Positions 36,613 through 48,628 of a DNA stretch of 64,000 nt are shown piece after piece. Every line of letters begins with the position of its first letter. Position 1 is the stretch's first letter. Origin of the DNA: Eutrigla gurnardus (lineage: Eukaryota > Chordata > Actinopteri > Perciformes > Triglidae); assembly GCA_963514095.1 (NCBI GenBank), contig OY741268.1:9599300-9663299 (forward strand), read 5' to 3'. The position numbers were made by a program, and so were the translations under genes. Below the pieces are notes generated by a model. It saw only the letters and a list, made by a program, of their open reading frames with translations. It ran no database searches and had not been told where the DNA came from.

Positions 36613-37195
36613 TATCCTAACGCCGCCTTCGTGTTTCCACTTGGCTCTAAACGCAGTGTGTTGTTTTTGTGCAGATTCACAGAAGGTGTTTGAGTTATTT
36701 TGACAGAGAGGGAAGTCTTCATTTGTCTCTCCGAGTTATCTCAAGGCCAGAGAGGCTCGATAGGCATCTGGGTTCTGCTGCTGGGGGGGTAAAAGCAGAG
36801 CGATAAATGCCCGATCATATCTGCATGGGAGAGGAGTCCTGTGACACAACAACATTCCCTCATCTGCCGACGAGATGAGGGTCAGTGATACTTGACTGCG
36901 GAGCACAGTGGATTGGTTCAGAAAAGATCAAATTGGAATATGGCGGCTGGTTTCCAGTCTCATCATGCAGTCATCAAAATGGAAATGAAAACTGGGTGAA
37001 GTCTCATGTTTCTCGCAACTCCAAATACAAAGAGAAGAGGTTGATGTGATGGTTGACAGGCCATCAGTGATAATTACTGAGTTATGTTGGCAGACCACAC
37101 AGCGAGAAAAATGATGCACAATTATCCAACGCTACAACAAACACTTCAGCTCTGACTGACTGAACACAGAGCTGTCAGAGCTACTGCAAAACCAA

Positions 37196-37300
37196 TCCAC
37201 AACATTTACTCAAGTACCCCACAGGAGTACAATTATCATACTTCACCGTTTCATTTATGACACTTTGTACTTCTGATCTGCTATGTTTTAGTGGGAGAAA
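37196..37300. repeat. Dispersed repeat of the TTTACTCAAGTA / TTTGTACTTCT type
   Basis: Reads CAACATTTACTCAAGTACCC, GGAGTACAATTATCATACTT and GACACTTTGTACTTCTGATC. It resembles a dispersed fish repeat whose intact form alternates ACTCAAGTA and ACTTTATACTTCTACT. The copy is degraded, with approximate boundaries. Confidence 0.5.
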
Positions 37301-40300
37301 TGGATCGCGTGGTTACTCCGCAAATGATGCTTTTCTATAATGTCATTAAATATCATGTATAGCTATAGATGTAAATAGTCAACTGTGTGTGAAAGAGTCA
37401 GACCTAGAGCCAACCAAACCAGCAACAACATGACAATATGGCTTGTATTAATAATTAAAGCAGTAATCATTGATCCCTGCAGGGCTTATTATCCGCTATT
37501 CATTACTTTTGTCATAAATTTTGGTATTTTTTCTTGTAAATTTATGAATTTCACTGCGGGAATCCAGATTTCTCTCCCATTTGTTTATTTATTTATTTAT
37601 GTTATCTATAATAGCCAGAATTTGCCATTTTAGATTCATGACATGCAAACATTTTGGACAGTTCAGTTGATATAAAGATATGAGTTAATGTATCAGCATT
37701 ATTTCTGTTAATAGTTATTGGTGTTGTCAGGTAAAACGTGCATGTGGATAAATGTCATAATGGATGCATCAAGTACTATTTCTGGATTTTTCGAATGCTT
37801 GAATCACTTTGTAAACATGTCTTTAACACTATAGTTAGTGTGATAGCGTAGTGCCAGACTCCTCTGCTTTGTGACATAATGCAACACATGAATGTCAGAG
37901 GACGCAACATCCGGCGTCAGCAGCTAGGAGACAAGTGAAAGTCCCCACAGGGAAGCAGAGTGTCTGCTGTTGTGCGGTCGGGTTCTGGCACAGAAGGAGC
38001 TTGGCACAGCGAACTGAACAGGAGGAACCACAGTCTTTCTCGGCACATGCTGCCTCGCCCAGCAGGAAACGGCCTGGCAAACCCATCATGTGTTTTCCTG
38101 GGAGGCTCAAAGGGAACGAGACAATGCGGAACGTCCGGGGAATGATTTCCACTTCAACTGAAAATATGGTCACGCCTTTTCATTTTCATAAAACCCTCTG
38201 TGACGGTCCTAATTTTCCTGAGGCCGAGAGCAGCCAGAGAGGAGGGAAAAGGAGGGGGAGGATGAGAAGAGGAGGAAGAGCAGGAATGGCCGGTCCTTCC
38301 TCCTGTGGTGATCTGGCAAGTGATGAGAGGAGGAACGCTGCTGATTCATCCTCACAGAGAGAAACCGTCCTGCTGATGCCGCTGACACCGAGACCTTTTT
38401 TTCCTCTGCTCCTCCTCCCTGTTCTCTCTATGCATCCATCACTCCAGGAACACTTAAGCTTCTGTAGTGGCAAGATCGCATCATTTCTCTTGGTCTACCT
38501 TTTGTTTGCATTCATTTATGTTTACTCTATTCATCTATCCTGTAAACATCTGTTATCATATTATCAGTGTTAACTATAACATGGCACAGAGACGCCTGCA
38601 TGGCCACCAAGCTAATGTAAAGGAATTAACTGGATACTAAAGTAATATACATATAATATATTTATAATGTATGCACTGAACATGTAACTACAGTATATTC
38701 ATAATGTAGTGTAATGAAGTGTAGTGTAATGAATTATGCCTTAATATAGAACAAAATTAAGATTTTGCAGAAATAATCATCAGCTAATGTCACTTTTTTG
38801 ATGGTTTCCAAACTAAAAAACTGTCAAAATGGTAACTCCTTAATTCTGTAACTTCATAGACTTGACTCTGTGTCTATGTGCATGTGTGTGCATGTAGTTG
38901 AAGGTGTCGGTAAACTTGGAGATCTAAGGTGAACAAAGTCCATCAATGCCAAGGGTGACACCTCACTTCTAATAAGCCTTACATTCCTCCTCTGAGGCAT
39001 GTTGGAAACTCCGTCTGGGATTTTCTTTCAAAGTGTCGTTTCTCTAGATTAACTGGTGACCTCAAACACAAAACAGGCCACTGCCACGTCCAAGCCCTTT
39101 GTATATCTTCAGAAATGTCCATAGCGAATTCATTCTCATGTTCTGCCATCTCTGGTCACCATGTTTGTTCTTCAATGTCTTTTTTAAGATACTTTTAAGC
39201 TCCCGAGACACAAAATGAGAGTAGCCTAAAGAAACCAGCAAAGGTCTTTTCTCTTTTTATACTCATGATAATCTTGCACCATTAAATTGCTCCAGCTGAC
39301 ACTTTCTTTGCCCTGACCCCATTCTGCCAGGCTGCACAGGGAGACAACAGCAGATTTAGGTCCACTCCCAGTATACCCCCACTTTGGCCTGAAGCCCTGA
39401 ACCCTCAGGGACGTAACTCACACCACCTGCTAAATAGCTGGGTGTGAGAGGCCACAAGGGCTTGAAATGGTATCAACATGAATGGGACAGCACTTTGGGG
39501 CGACATATCAGGTTACCTTGATGACATGTTATGTACAATTGTGGGGTTTAATTATTCGTTTTTTACCGCCTGATTTGAACGTCTTCCAGGCTCTTGTCTT
39601 ACCAGAAACCGATTTACTTATTTTTGGCAAAACAGCTTCAATAAGCAAAATCAAAAGAAATGGTTGAATGAACCAGGAATGTAATATAGCCTCTGGTTGC
39701 ATTTCTATAATTTCATGTGTCTTCATGAATGATCTTATATCATTAATGTTAATGTTGCCCATGGCTCATGTGTGTATCTCCTTATTTGTCTTCTTTTTTT
39801 TTAACACATCCTATGAAGCCTTCCCTACAGGAAAGTGTGCATAAAGATATCTAAGAGATTCCTCAAGCACTCATTTTGGATTAAGCATAAGCAAAGGTAC
39901 AAATATCAGCAGGTACATTATGTTCCTTTAACTCACACTCGCTCTGCTCTGCTCCAACATCTTTCACTGTTGCAGGACTGCTGAGCTTGAGTGGGAGTCT
40001 CCAGATTATCAGAGCCTCTAAATGCTTATTTGTCTGTAACCTGCGTGTATTCTCCGGTGAGAGCCGGCGCTGCACAAGTCAGCACTTCGGCATAAGTGGC
40101 AATACGGTGATACTTTCCTAACACGTTGTGCTTTGTGCTCTGGCTGTGGGAGTTTAACTTCAGACAGAAGCAATGTGATCTTTGTTCTTTCTGTGGTTTG
40201 TTTTCTGCCCTTCCCTGTCAAGCACAACCTCTTGTGGAAATAAAAATGAATAGTTTTATTCATCCGTTGTCTTCTTTTAGAGATCATTAATGCGATGCTT

Positions 40301-40384
40301 GTTTTTCATTAGAGCTTGAAGTTGATTCCGATAGAAGCAAACATCTCCCGATCAATACCAGCGCGTGTGTTTACTTCTCCTCAC

Positions 40385-40592
40385 CTACGATATCGAACCA
40401 CTTCTGCCGATGCGTCTCCGTCATGATGATGCCCACCATGTGAGTCACGGGCTCTGTTTCCATGACGGCAAAGGCGAACGGGGGCTCGTCAAACGTGATT
40501 GGCTCGGAGGAGGCTGGTGGGTGGGCGATCCACTCGATGTCGAGTCTCGCCGTGGATGAGCGTGACGGGCTGCCCTGGTCCGTAGCTTTAAT
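40385..40592 (-). CDS. fat2: fat2 coding exon 5: end of cadherin repeat 12, start of degenerate repeat 13
   Basis: 208 bases. The acceptor is tttccag|ATTAAAG and the donor is ATCGTAG|gtgagg, in phase 1. It encodes IKATDQGSPSRSSTARLDIEW, then FDEPPFAFAVMETEPVTHM and ends FDIV. The IEW motif replaces the usual DxNDN linker. The same substitution (HIEWI) occurs in FAT1 and FAT2 of mammals, so it is a family trait rather than decay. Confidence 0.9.
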
Positions 40593-41052
40593 CTGGAAAT
40601 TAACAAAAAATAGAGCTATGGTAAGACAGTGTTGCCATAGCTACCTTAGCTGTTTGTTGAGTGAAAATGTTCATTTTCATTTCTATAGATTTCTACCCGA
40701 TAAATACAGGTGTTTATCAATCAGTTTTGTTTTTTTATCTAGATTTGATGTTACTACACGCATCCAATTTTTTTTTTTCTGCTGCTGTTTAATAATTCTT
40801 CTGGAATAATGACTTTCAAACAAATGTAATTTCCCCGCCATGGGACCTCATCTTAAAACTGGGGAGGAATCATAACACCCTCAGAGGTGATAAAAACACC
40901 CATTTGTAAAAATGTATCTTATTGTCAACAAATATCATGAAAAGACCCAAATCAACAATGAATAATTATTGTGTGTGAATCAACGCCTGATGTCTTTTCC
41001 TTTGTCATAGAGCTCCATTGAGCTGTTGCACTGGGTGACCTTCATCACTATG

Positions 41053-41112
<60 letters not shown>

Positions 41113-41721
41113 TAGTTCATGCTGACTCATTCCATACAAATAGCCACTTCAAAAATAGTCCTCAACAAATGCACCATGTCCTCCAGCTTGATTAGGAAAT
41201 GAGTCCTAAAAATTAAGCTATATTTTCAAAGTCTTGCGTCTTCACTACCAATGAGCTTGGAGTCGAGTGCTACAGACAGGGTGAGGATGTTGTGGAAGTA
41301 TAGAGAGGCGGTCTGATTTTGTTCTTCCTCATGCTTTCGTTTCCTGTGGAGAACATCACGAAAAACAGAGGAGGGAAGGAAGAGTTTTGATGTTTTTGCA
41401 GCTGATTAAACTCTCTGGCTTCTGCCATGCAGAATGATGACAAGGATGGAAACCACTCATTGGTTTCATAGCAGGTGTTAGTGAGGTGCCTTTAAGCACG
41501 GGTAATTTAGCCTCTTTCACAGAGCTATCTCCGCACCTCCCACAGAGACATGTGAATGAAGCTCAACTCTTTAAAGAGAGTGTTTACCTCAAGCTGGCTG
41601 TAACACAAACTCATCATCACTCTTGGTGAAAGGCAGGAGACATGTTTTTGCTTTGTAGCCACACAACTCCATGTAAGTACATCATTACCTGACAACTGTG
41701 AGTAAAGATGTGGACCCCTAC
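40593..41721. other. fat2 intron, 1.1 kb
   Basis: Intron between coding exons 4 and 5, containing a (CA)n microsatellite at 41054-41110. Nothing else is recognised. Confidence 0.8.
41054..41110. repeat. (CA)n microsatellite
   Basis: Uninterrupted CA run of about 28 units. Confidence 0.97.
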
Positions 41722-42033
41722 CGTGAGAATACTGTAGTTTCCAGGCCAGAAATCCCCGTGTGAGGTCACCACCCCCGTCACCGGGTCGATCTCAAAACCC
41801 TCGTCCTTGTTGTCTTGGAGCTTGTAGGTCACAACGGCGTTCGAGCCCTCGTCGTCGTCGCGGGCCACCATTCTGCAGACTTCCTGTTTGCCCACATGCT
41901 GGCGCTGTTCAGGCAGCTTGACATGGAAAAGTTTGTCGGTGAACTTCGGTCGGTTGTCGTTGGCGTCTAGAACTCTTATCACAACGGTGGCGGTGGAGCG
42001 CAGAGACGGAGATCCATTATCTGAAACCATTAC
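41722..42033 (-). CDS. fat2: fat2 coding exon 4: end of cadherin repeat 11, most of 12
   Basis: 312 bases, phase 0 at both ends. The acceptor is ttctcag|GTAATGG and the donor is CTCACG|gtaggg. It reads VMVSDNGSPSLRSTATVV, then the linker LDANDNRPKF, then repeat 12 with ARDDDEGSNAVVTY and EIDPVTGVVTSHGDF and ends NYSILT. It continues directly into IKATDQGSP of the next exon. Confidence 0.92.
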
Positions 42034-42208
42034 CTGAGAATAACGAAGAAAGAGGAGCCATAACATAGTTATGTTCGTTTACAGCTGGTTGAAACCTTGC
42101 ATGAAATGAAAAAAGACAATCATTTTATAGACATAACGATTAATTGAGAAAATCATCTACACATGTGAAAAGAAGAAGAAGTGAAAATGTTGTTTCCAAG
42201 AGACTCAC

Positions 42209-42267
42209 CTCGACACTGTGTTCTGGTTTATCCTCCCGGTCCAAGGCTGAGAGAGTGCTGATCACAC
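42209..42267 (-). CDS. fat2: fat2 coding exon 3: 59-base mini-exon in cadherin repeat 11
   Basis: Short exon too small for ORF searches: gcag|GTGTGATCAGC to GTCGAG|gtgagt. It encodes VISTLSALDREDKPEHSVE. The two first bases complete the glycine codon from the previous exon and the exon ends in phase 0. The LDRE motif is the calcium-binding LDRE of repeat 11, and the exon aligns with LLSTAQQLDRENKDEHILE of human FAT2. It is separated from exon 2 by a 7.6-kb intron and from exon 4 by only 175 bases. Confidence 0.9.
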
Positions 42268-43592
42268 CTGCACACACAGAACAGATCAATATGGTCAGTG
42301 TCTGAGTCTCAGTCCTGGGAAGTGAGAGTGATAATTACACCTAAACAAACAAACACACACACACACACACACACAGTTAGGGGTGTTAGTGTTATTATAG
42401 GTGTGTCTCACAGTAGCAGAGCTGAGCAAACACATGTTGGTTTATGGATGTTGTTTCTGTTGTTTCTACCTTTAAGTGTATCCTCCAGTTTGTCAGTGTT
42501 TCTGTTCAGACCAGTACACCAGTTTTCTGCTGCCAAACACTAAAACTGGATACTATCCAGATTTAGAAGCTCACCAAGATATTGTAATGCAAATTCTAAG
42601 CACTCTGTCACCGACAGTCTCTGCCAGGGTGGGACTAGGAACAAAAACGTTGGCAATTTTCGCCCCGTTCGCCCTCTGACATTCCTGTATATGGATGGAT
42701 CTGTTTGGAGGGATCATGGGAAGTTGCTTCTCCATCAAGCTGCCATGAGCTACCATACTAACTGTACTTACTGAAGAAATATTATTCAACTTTTGGAATA
42801 ATGAAAAGGTGATTTCAGAGAGAAGGCTATATCCACAATGTCAAACTGATTCAGTTTTAGAAACTTAGATCTGCTTCCAACCTCTCCAGGTAAAAATGAA
42901 GAACATCTGGAAACGACTGCATGTGAGTCGCATAGTTGTTGAACCCTAAGGGTCGATTTTGGGACGGTAACCCCCCATCATTCCCTTTCCACACATTGCT
43001 AAGGGTGGCATTGTTGCCCCCTGGGGCCAGCCCTGAATTAGCAGATTGCTCAATGACAGCACCAGACTGGCGGTTTAGTGAATCAGTGTTTATGTCTGTG
43101 CAGTTACAGTGTGTTTGTTTCTATAAACTATGTGACTCAGCAGGTTATTCAGACACAGTTGGCTGCTGTACAGCTGTTTGTTTTGTGTTGGCAGCTGTTT
43201 CTTCACTTCAGACAAAGAGTATAGGAACTGCCAGGAACACTCATGTATGTATACACATACATATCTTTATGTTCTGCACACTGACTCAGATAAACTACAG
43301 GAGCCCGAGCATAATTAGCTGAGAAATCCCTCATCGTGCTCCTGTTTTAGTTGAGGAATTTTCAATCAAATACATTCCTGATGGTCTATTTATGATGAAT
43401 GTTAGTAATTGGCATTTTTTTAATGATCACATCTCTGGCATTATAATAATATTCACAAAGGGGTTTTTGTGTTTAATAAAAGACTGGCAGGGGGATTCTT
43501 CTAATGGACAGACTGGCAGGGGATGTCTGCTAACGCTGCAGGCTGCATGATACCAGGTGTTGGAGGGAGAGGGGAAAGAGAGAGTGAGAAAG

Positions 43593-43593
<1 letters not shown>

Positions 43594-43651
<58 letters not shown>
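43594..43651. repeat. (GT)n microsatellite
   Basis: Uninterrupted GT run of about 28 units. Confidence 0.97.
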
Positions 43652-43654
<3 letters not shown>

Positions 43655-44599
43655 CCCCTTTCACACCAAAGTAACAACAAGGAAAACACCCATGTTTATT
43701 GCTGGTGTGAAATGATTATGGATCCTGCCGCTTTGTGGGGAATGTGACACATCTCAGCTTATGAAAGGGTGAACTGTACAACCTCTAGCCACCCCGCTCA
43801 CATGGAATCCACTTGAAATGAATGTAAAGATGATTCAAATATAAATCATAATCTGATTTGAGAAAATGCTATGTGTTTGAAAGGTACAGGGATGAAAAAA
43901 ATATCTAGAAATGATAAATGGTGTACGGTCAGATCATTGGCAATAACAGCTAAGATGATTGATCTAGAGATGGTATATATGTGGATACAAGTATGAACTG
44001 TTTCTCCACAAAGGCATTCACTGCATTGCAAGTATTTGTGTACAAACTGAAAAACAAACCTGGCCTTCGCTGCCTAATTGTATACAGGCTTCGGAAAGCT
44101 ACAAAAAATCGTGGTATGAGGCCCCCCAGCTTTTACACTGGATTTCTGGCTGAGACAGATTTATTGCAATATGCCGAGGAAGAAGAAAATCTGTTGACAG
44201 AAATGTGAACATGCAAAAGCCAGCCATGTCAGTGTTTGAGCAGGTTGGAGTATGTTGGGTTGAACGCCGGGTGTGCACAGGTGAGAAAAAGAGCAGAACT
44301 CCAAGTGCTATTCACATTCTGTCCTCCAATGTTCATTCTCACTTCATTCATTACACACATCAACTCCGTAGAGGAAAAATATCTAACATCTGGCTTTTGT
44401 CTTCAATGAGAAAAATCACACGCCACATTCATTCTAAGGACTAATTACTCTTATGATTAATCATGTGTATTTATCAGCAGTGACAGAAACATGGCACCCG
44501 GGTATGTACGCTAATTTCTGCATTTCCCAGCACAATGCTTTGTGTTGAACAGAGATTTAGACTTTTTTATAATTTATGAAGGTACAAAAAATATATTAT

Positions 44600-44718
44600 A
44601 TTTTCTTCCCTTACTGACACATTGTCGTAACGGGTGTGACGTTACTGTCTGTGAGTCGACTACAACTACCAAATGTGACCAGCGAAAATGGCAGCCGCCG
44701 GTCGATCGGTGCATCTCT
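44600..44718. mobile_element. Probable terminal fragment of a hAT-like repeat
   Basis: Ends AATGGCAGCCGCCGGTCGAT then CGGTGCATCTCTAG. The terminus CTAGAGATGCACCGAT (reverse complement) is typical of a hAT-type repeat of fish. The other end is not present. Confidence 0.45.
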
Positions 44719-45175
44719 AGTTCATACCTTTATTTCCTTTCACCTGGATTACTGACATTATCACTATGAACCTGTCAGCCCTGTCAAGTAGAATTGATTT
44801 TAAGATTATTTGATTTATTGTTAAAGCGCTGCATGGACCGACAGCCAGTTACATCTCTGAACTGCTCATCCCCTATTCTACCTATTGACCCATCAGATCT
44901 GGTGGCCAATCACTGCGCTCCATTACACACATCAATTGCACAGTTAAAAACCGAAGGTGATCGGTATTTTCAGCTGTGAAATTTGTCTGCTCCATTTCTA
45001 CATTTTCTTTAGCTCATTCATTGAACATAAGACATGACTGGCCACACTGATTTTTATTATACTGTTTGTTTATTTGTTTGGTTGTTGTTTGTGTTGTGAT
45101 TTTGTGTTTTCATTCCTGTGTTTTTATGGAATCTCTTTGAAAATCTCTTTGAAAAGCACTTTGGTCAGCGTTTGT
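44716..45175 (+). pseudogene. Fossil 3' end of a LINE reverse transcriptase
   Basis: Decayed coding sequence reads LVHTFISFHLDY, then after a short gap RIDFKII-stop-FIVKALHG, then PTASYISELLIPYS and, after another stop, PIRSGGQSLRS. These follow the C-terminal block of L2/Rex-type LINE proteins in fish (LVHxFISSRLDYC, FKxLxxxYKALHG, SYxSELLxPY, RSS). At least four in-frame stops are present, one of them directly after HLDY. The downstream AT-rich segment with AAAAGCACTTTGG looks like the 3' untranslated end. Confidence 0.7.
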
Positions 45176-45221
45176 TGGTTTTAATTATGCTCTAGACTTT
45201 ATTTGTTCGGACTCAGTGGAC

Positions 45222-45987
45222 TCAGGCCCCATCCATACGATGACGTTTTTTGTGGGTAAACGCACAAGTCTTGTGCGTTTCGACCTCATATCGACATGGA
45301 TCTGGTGTTTGCGGTGCCTGAAAACGCACTTTTTTTAAATCAGCTCTCAGGTTGAAAAATAAAAAAACCACACCCCTCCTTTTCGTGTTCATTTTCATGT
45401 AGACGGCGAAAACGAATGTCATCGGCCCGCCCCTTGACCCTCGAGTCTGACTTTTTCCCCCGCGACGTCTCGTAACAACAACAACAACAACAATGTGCTA
45501 CATGTTCGTAGCAGATATCCTGCTCGTCTGTACGATCAGGGCCACTATATGAAAAACAACGGAGCCGAGAGAGGGGGGCGATAGTCTGGGAAAAAAGTTG
45601 CAGATTTGCTACTTTTTTACGATGCTACCAAACAACCACTAGCTAACTTCCCATGAATGTAGGCATTTATTTGTCTTATTAATCCATCCCAATGTGCGAC
45701 AACGCCTCGTCAAGGTCCTTAGGGTGACGGCTTTTGATGCTTATTGTTGGTTTTATTTATACGGGCCAAATTGTCATCTTATGGATGTTTATTGATCGGG
45801 TGGTCGGGTGGAGATTAGCCGTAGCTCTCATGTGTTGCCATAGAAACGGCAAACATCCGGTCGAGCTCCGTCTCTTCTTCTGTTTCGTTCGTTTTCAGTG
45901 AATTCGTCTGGATGCAGATTTTCTTGAAATGACGCCAAGGAAAAATTGAGGGAAAAAAAGTAGTTTTGCTACGTGTGGATGGCCTCT
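45222..45987. mobile_element. Non-autonomous hAT-like element with 8-bp target duplication
   Basis: The left end is TCAGGCCCCATCCATACGAT. The right end reverse-complemented is AGAGGCCATCCACACGTAGC. The flanks are CAGTGGAC (45214-45221) and CAGTGGAG (45988-45995), an 8-base duplication with one mismatch. The 766-base body carries no transposase frame and contains a GC-rich middle and a short (CAA)n tract (45474-45492). The GGCC(C)CATCCA(C/T)ACG terminus is of a type common in vertebrate hAT derivatives. Confidence 0.75.
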
Positions 45988-48012
45988 CAGTGGAGGAGGA
46001 AGACAGGAGGAGGTGTGGGAGCTTTTTGCAGTGAAAGACCCTGCTGAGGGTCGATGAGGCCTTTTACGACAGTGCAAACAAGCCCTGCTGGGAGGACATC
46101 ATTAGGACAGGTGGGGCACATTACAAAGAATGGTTTTGTCATTAGTGCAAACATGGGAATCCATGGCAAAGTCGAGTCTCTCCCTTGTTGTCTGTTTTCA
46201 CTCAGCCGCGGTGCTGGACTGCTGTCAAAACCATGTGAAGATAAACAGTGTTGTCTGGCACGTCAAGGCCTGGTTTGTTTGTTTCCCTGTCTTTCCCTCT
46301 AGAGCCAGTTGGCTATTGTACAGCTGTTACTTCCCATCTTTGTGTTGTTGTTTTTTTTTAAGTGGAGCCTTAATTTTACCAATTCAGCCCTGTCAAAATC
46401 ACGTTTTCACGAAAGAACTTAAATGATGTGGCAGTTCTGAGCAACATTTCAGCAATGTTTTAAAAAAAAAGAGGCAAGGGGTGAGAGAACTCTCACAGTC
46501 AGTCAAACATATCAAGATTGCAGGGCAGCAGTCCAAATTCACTCTGGTTGGTTTAGACAGGGGATTTCTTTCTTGAACTAACAATACAAAATTACTTCTT
46601 GAATAACAAATGTATGCAAATAATGTCGCGTGTGCAAACAGGCCCCTGAAAAGAGCAGCAAACAGCCCAATTCATCACTAATTGCAAAAGCAAACCGTTT
46701 AAAACAAATCCGCCAAGCTGGCACCCCAGGGCCTTGAAGTGCCCCTCATTATCAGATCACCATCTGATCTGATCTCAGATGGAAATCACTCTGCCGAACC
46801 GACTAGCAACGCTATCTGATCATAACAACCATTCTGAGTGGACAAACTTTCTCAAGGTGAGTTCGGATACAACATGTGAAACTTTAAAGTTTGTGTAACT
46901 TTTTAAAAAGTGAGTGGGAAGACACAAACAAGTAAAACAAACATATGAAGTATAAATAAACTGGGGTTTTTCTAATTTCGTCTTGTACATTTATTGAAAA
47001 TCTTATGTTTCATTTTCAGGATTTTCCTAAAAGAGTAGTAGATAGTTTTCACCTAACAATGGGAATCCGAATAAACTACAGTGAGTGTGTTCATGATGAA
47101 GGAACACACAGCACTGATGTGCTTTTTTATGGAGTTTTATGGCTCAGAGGAAGGACTTATTATCCTTGGATGAACCAGTTCTCAGTTTGTAACTTGAAAA
47201 CATCAAGTCCAAAAAACAGCAAATATCTGTTCAAGGATATAGAGGCTATGCAATATTTGAGGAATTTGCAGATTTCAAATGCTAATGACACATTCCTGAC
47301 TTGTCTGGCCTTGTGAACAAACCACCTTTTTGAGAAACACGTAATGAAACCTACACTGAACTTACATAACCGAGACATTACTCTTTGGTCATTTTGGCAA
47401 TTGGGCACACCCATTGTCCTTGCATAAACCTACTGCAACAACTTGCTTGAAGCAACAGCACCTCGATAAAACAGATTGGACTGAGTGTAATTTGTGTTTT
47501 CAGTTGCTCAGCCCACATCCTTCCCTGCTGAAAGTGTATAATTATATAAATAAAAATATAAATAATAAAAAATATAAAATAATTATATATGGTGAGACAC
47601 ACAATGCTCAAGTAGGAAGTATTCAAATGCTTCAAGAGGGTAAAAGCTTAGTCAGAAACCTGTGTACAGCCATGAGTCATTTCATCCTGTTGAGGCATGA
47701 GAGGTTTCTGCAACAGCAGTCATCTGCGCATTAGTAATAGTGGGTTCATTTGTGAAAACAAGACAAGGTGGATCACTTTCTAAGGATGAGGTTTCAACAG
47801 CACTTTTACGTAATTTGCGGTAACACAATCTTGCTCATTTACATGATCCTAAAAGGCCAATATCTGAATTTACTAGAATTCTTTGCTTTTCTGATGATAG
47901 TTTATTTAGTTAGTGGTATTCCAGCCTTTAAAGGTTAGATCATCTGTGTGCATTTCAAATATCCTCTTAATTGTTTTGTACCTCACATGCAAATTCCCGT
48001 TTAATTTAAACT

Positions 48013-48628
48013 ACATAGTCTAAAGTGTGTGGACGCCTATAAGTAACCCATACCCATATGTGATTGTTGAACATCTACTTCCTCTTCTGGTTTCAGGTTT
48101 TCCACCAGATGCTGATGCTAGCTATAGGGAGTTTCTCATATTCAGTCACAAGAGCATTAGTGAGGTCCAACACTGATGTGGGCTCTGGCATCTGTGCAAC
48201 CAGTCATGCTCCTCTTCACCAAACTGGGAAAATCAATTCTTTATAGAGCTGACTTTGTGTACCCTTGTAGCTTCAGTATAGACTAAACAGCTTCATCCAA
48301 ACACTCTGTCACAGCGTAGGAAAGCACATTACACTAACAAGCAAATTCCTGCCTAGTTAGATAGATACTAATTGCACCATGCAATTAGCAGCAGTAGTTC
48401 CAGCCAATGTCCAGTCTACTCTATTCTATTTCTTGAGTTTACACAGTAAAGGAAAACTGTTGTCCCAGAGCTTGAAATGATTTGTCGAAACTATCATTCA
48501 ATGCTGAAATGTTAAGATCTCCCTTCAATGGCTCTAAGGCGGGCAAGTCCAAAACCATGAAAAACAACACTAGAGCAAAACTACACAAGAACGTGTTCAG
48601 GGTAGTCTACATACTTTTGGCCACATAA
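48013..48628 (-). mobile_element. Deleted Tc1/mariner-type transposon relic
   Basis: The left end TAAAGTGTGTGGACGCC and right end GTCTACATACTTTTGGCCAC are the inverted termini of a common fish Tc1-like element. Between them, the minus strand carries TGGACCTCACTAATGCTCTT, GTGACTGAATATGAGAAACT and AGCTCTATAAAGAATTGATT. These correspond to the C-terminal part of its transposase (PDLTNALV-xEWE). The copy is about 615 bases, far shorter than a full element, with stops in the transposase part, so it is inactive. Confidence 0.75.

Larger units (their letters stand above)
31712..40384. other. fat2 intron, 8.7 kb
   Basis: Intron between coding exons 5 and 6. It holds a hAT-like terminal scrap (32517-32600), a teleost short repeat (36035-36315), a LINE reverse-transcriptase fossil (36395-36612) and an ACTCAAGTA-type repeat (37196-37300). 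A 212-codon plus-strand frame at 37935-38573 is not convincing as a gene. The remaining stretches show nothing I can name. Confidence 0.8.

Noticed and set aside
37935..38573. 212-codon plus-strand open frame with a hydrophobic C-terminal segment
   Set aside because: Its first codon is GTG rather than ATG, it shows no domain, the middle is low-complexity Arg/Gly-rich from a purine-rich tract, and it lies antisense inside a fat2 intron. Most likely a chance frame.
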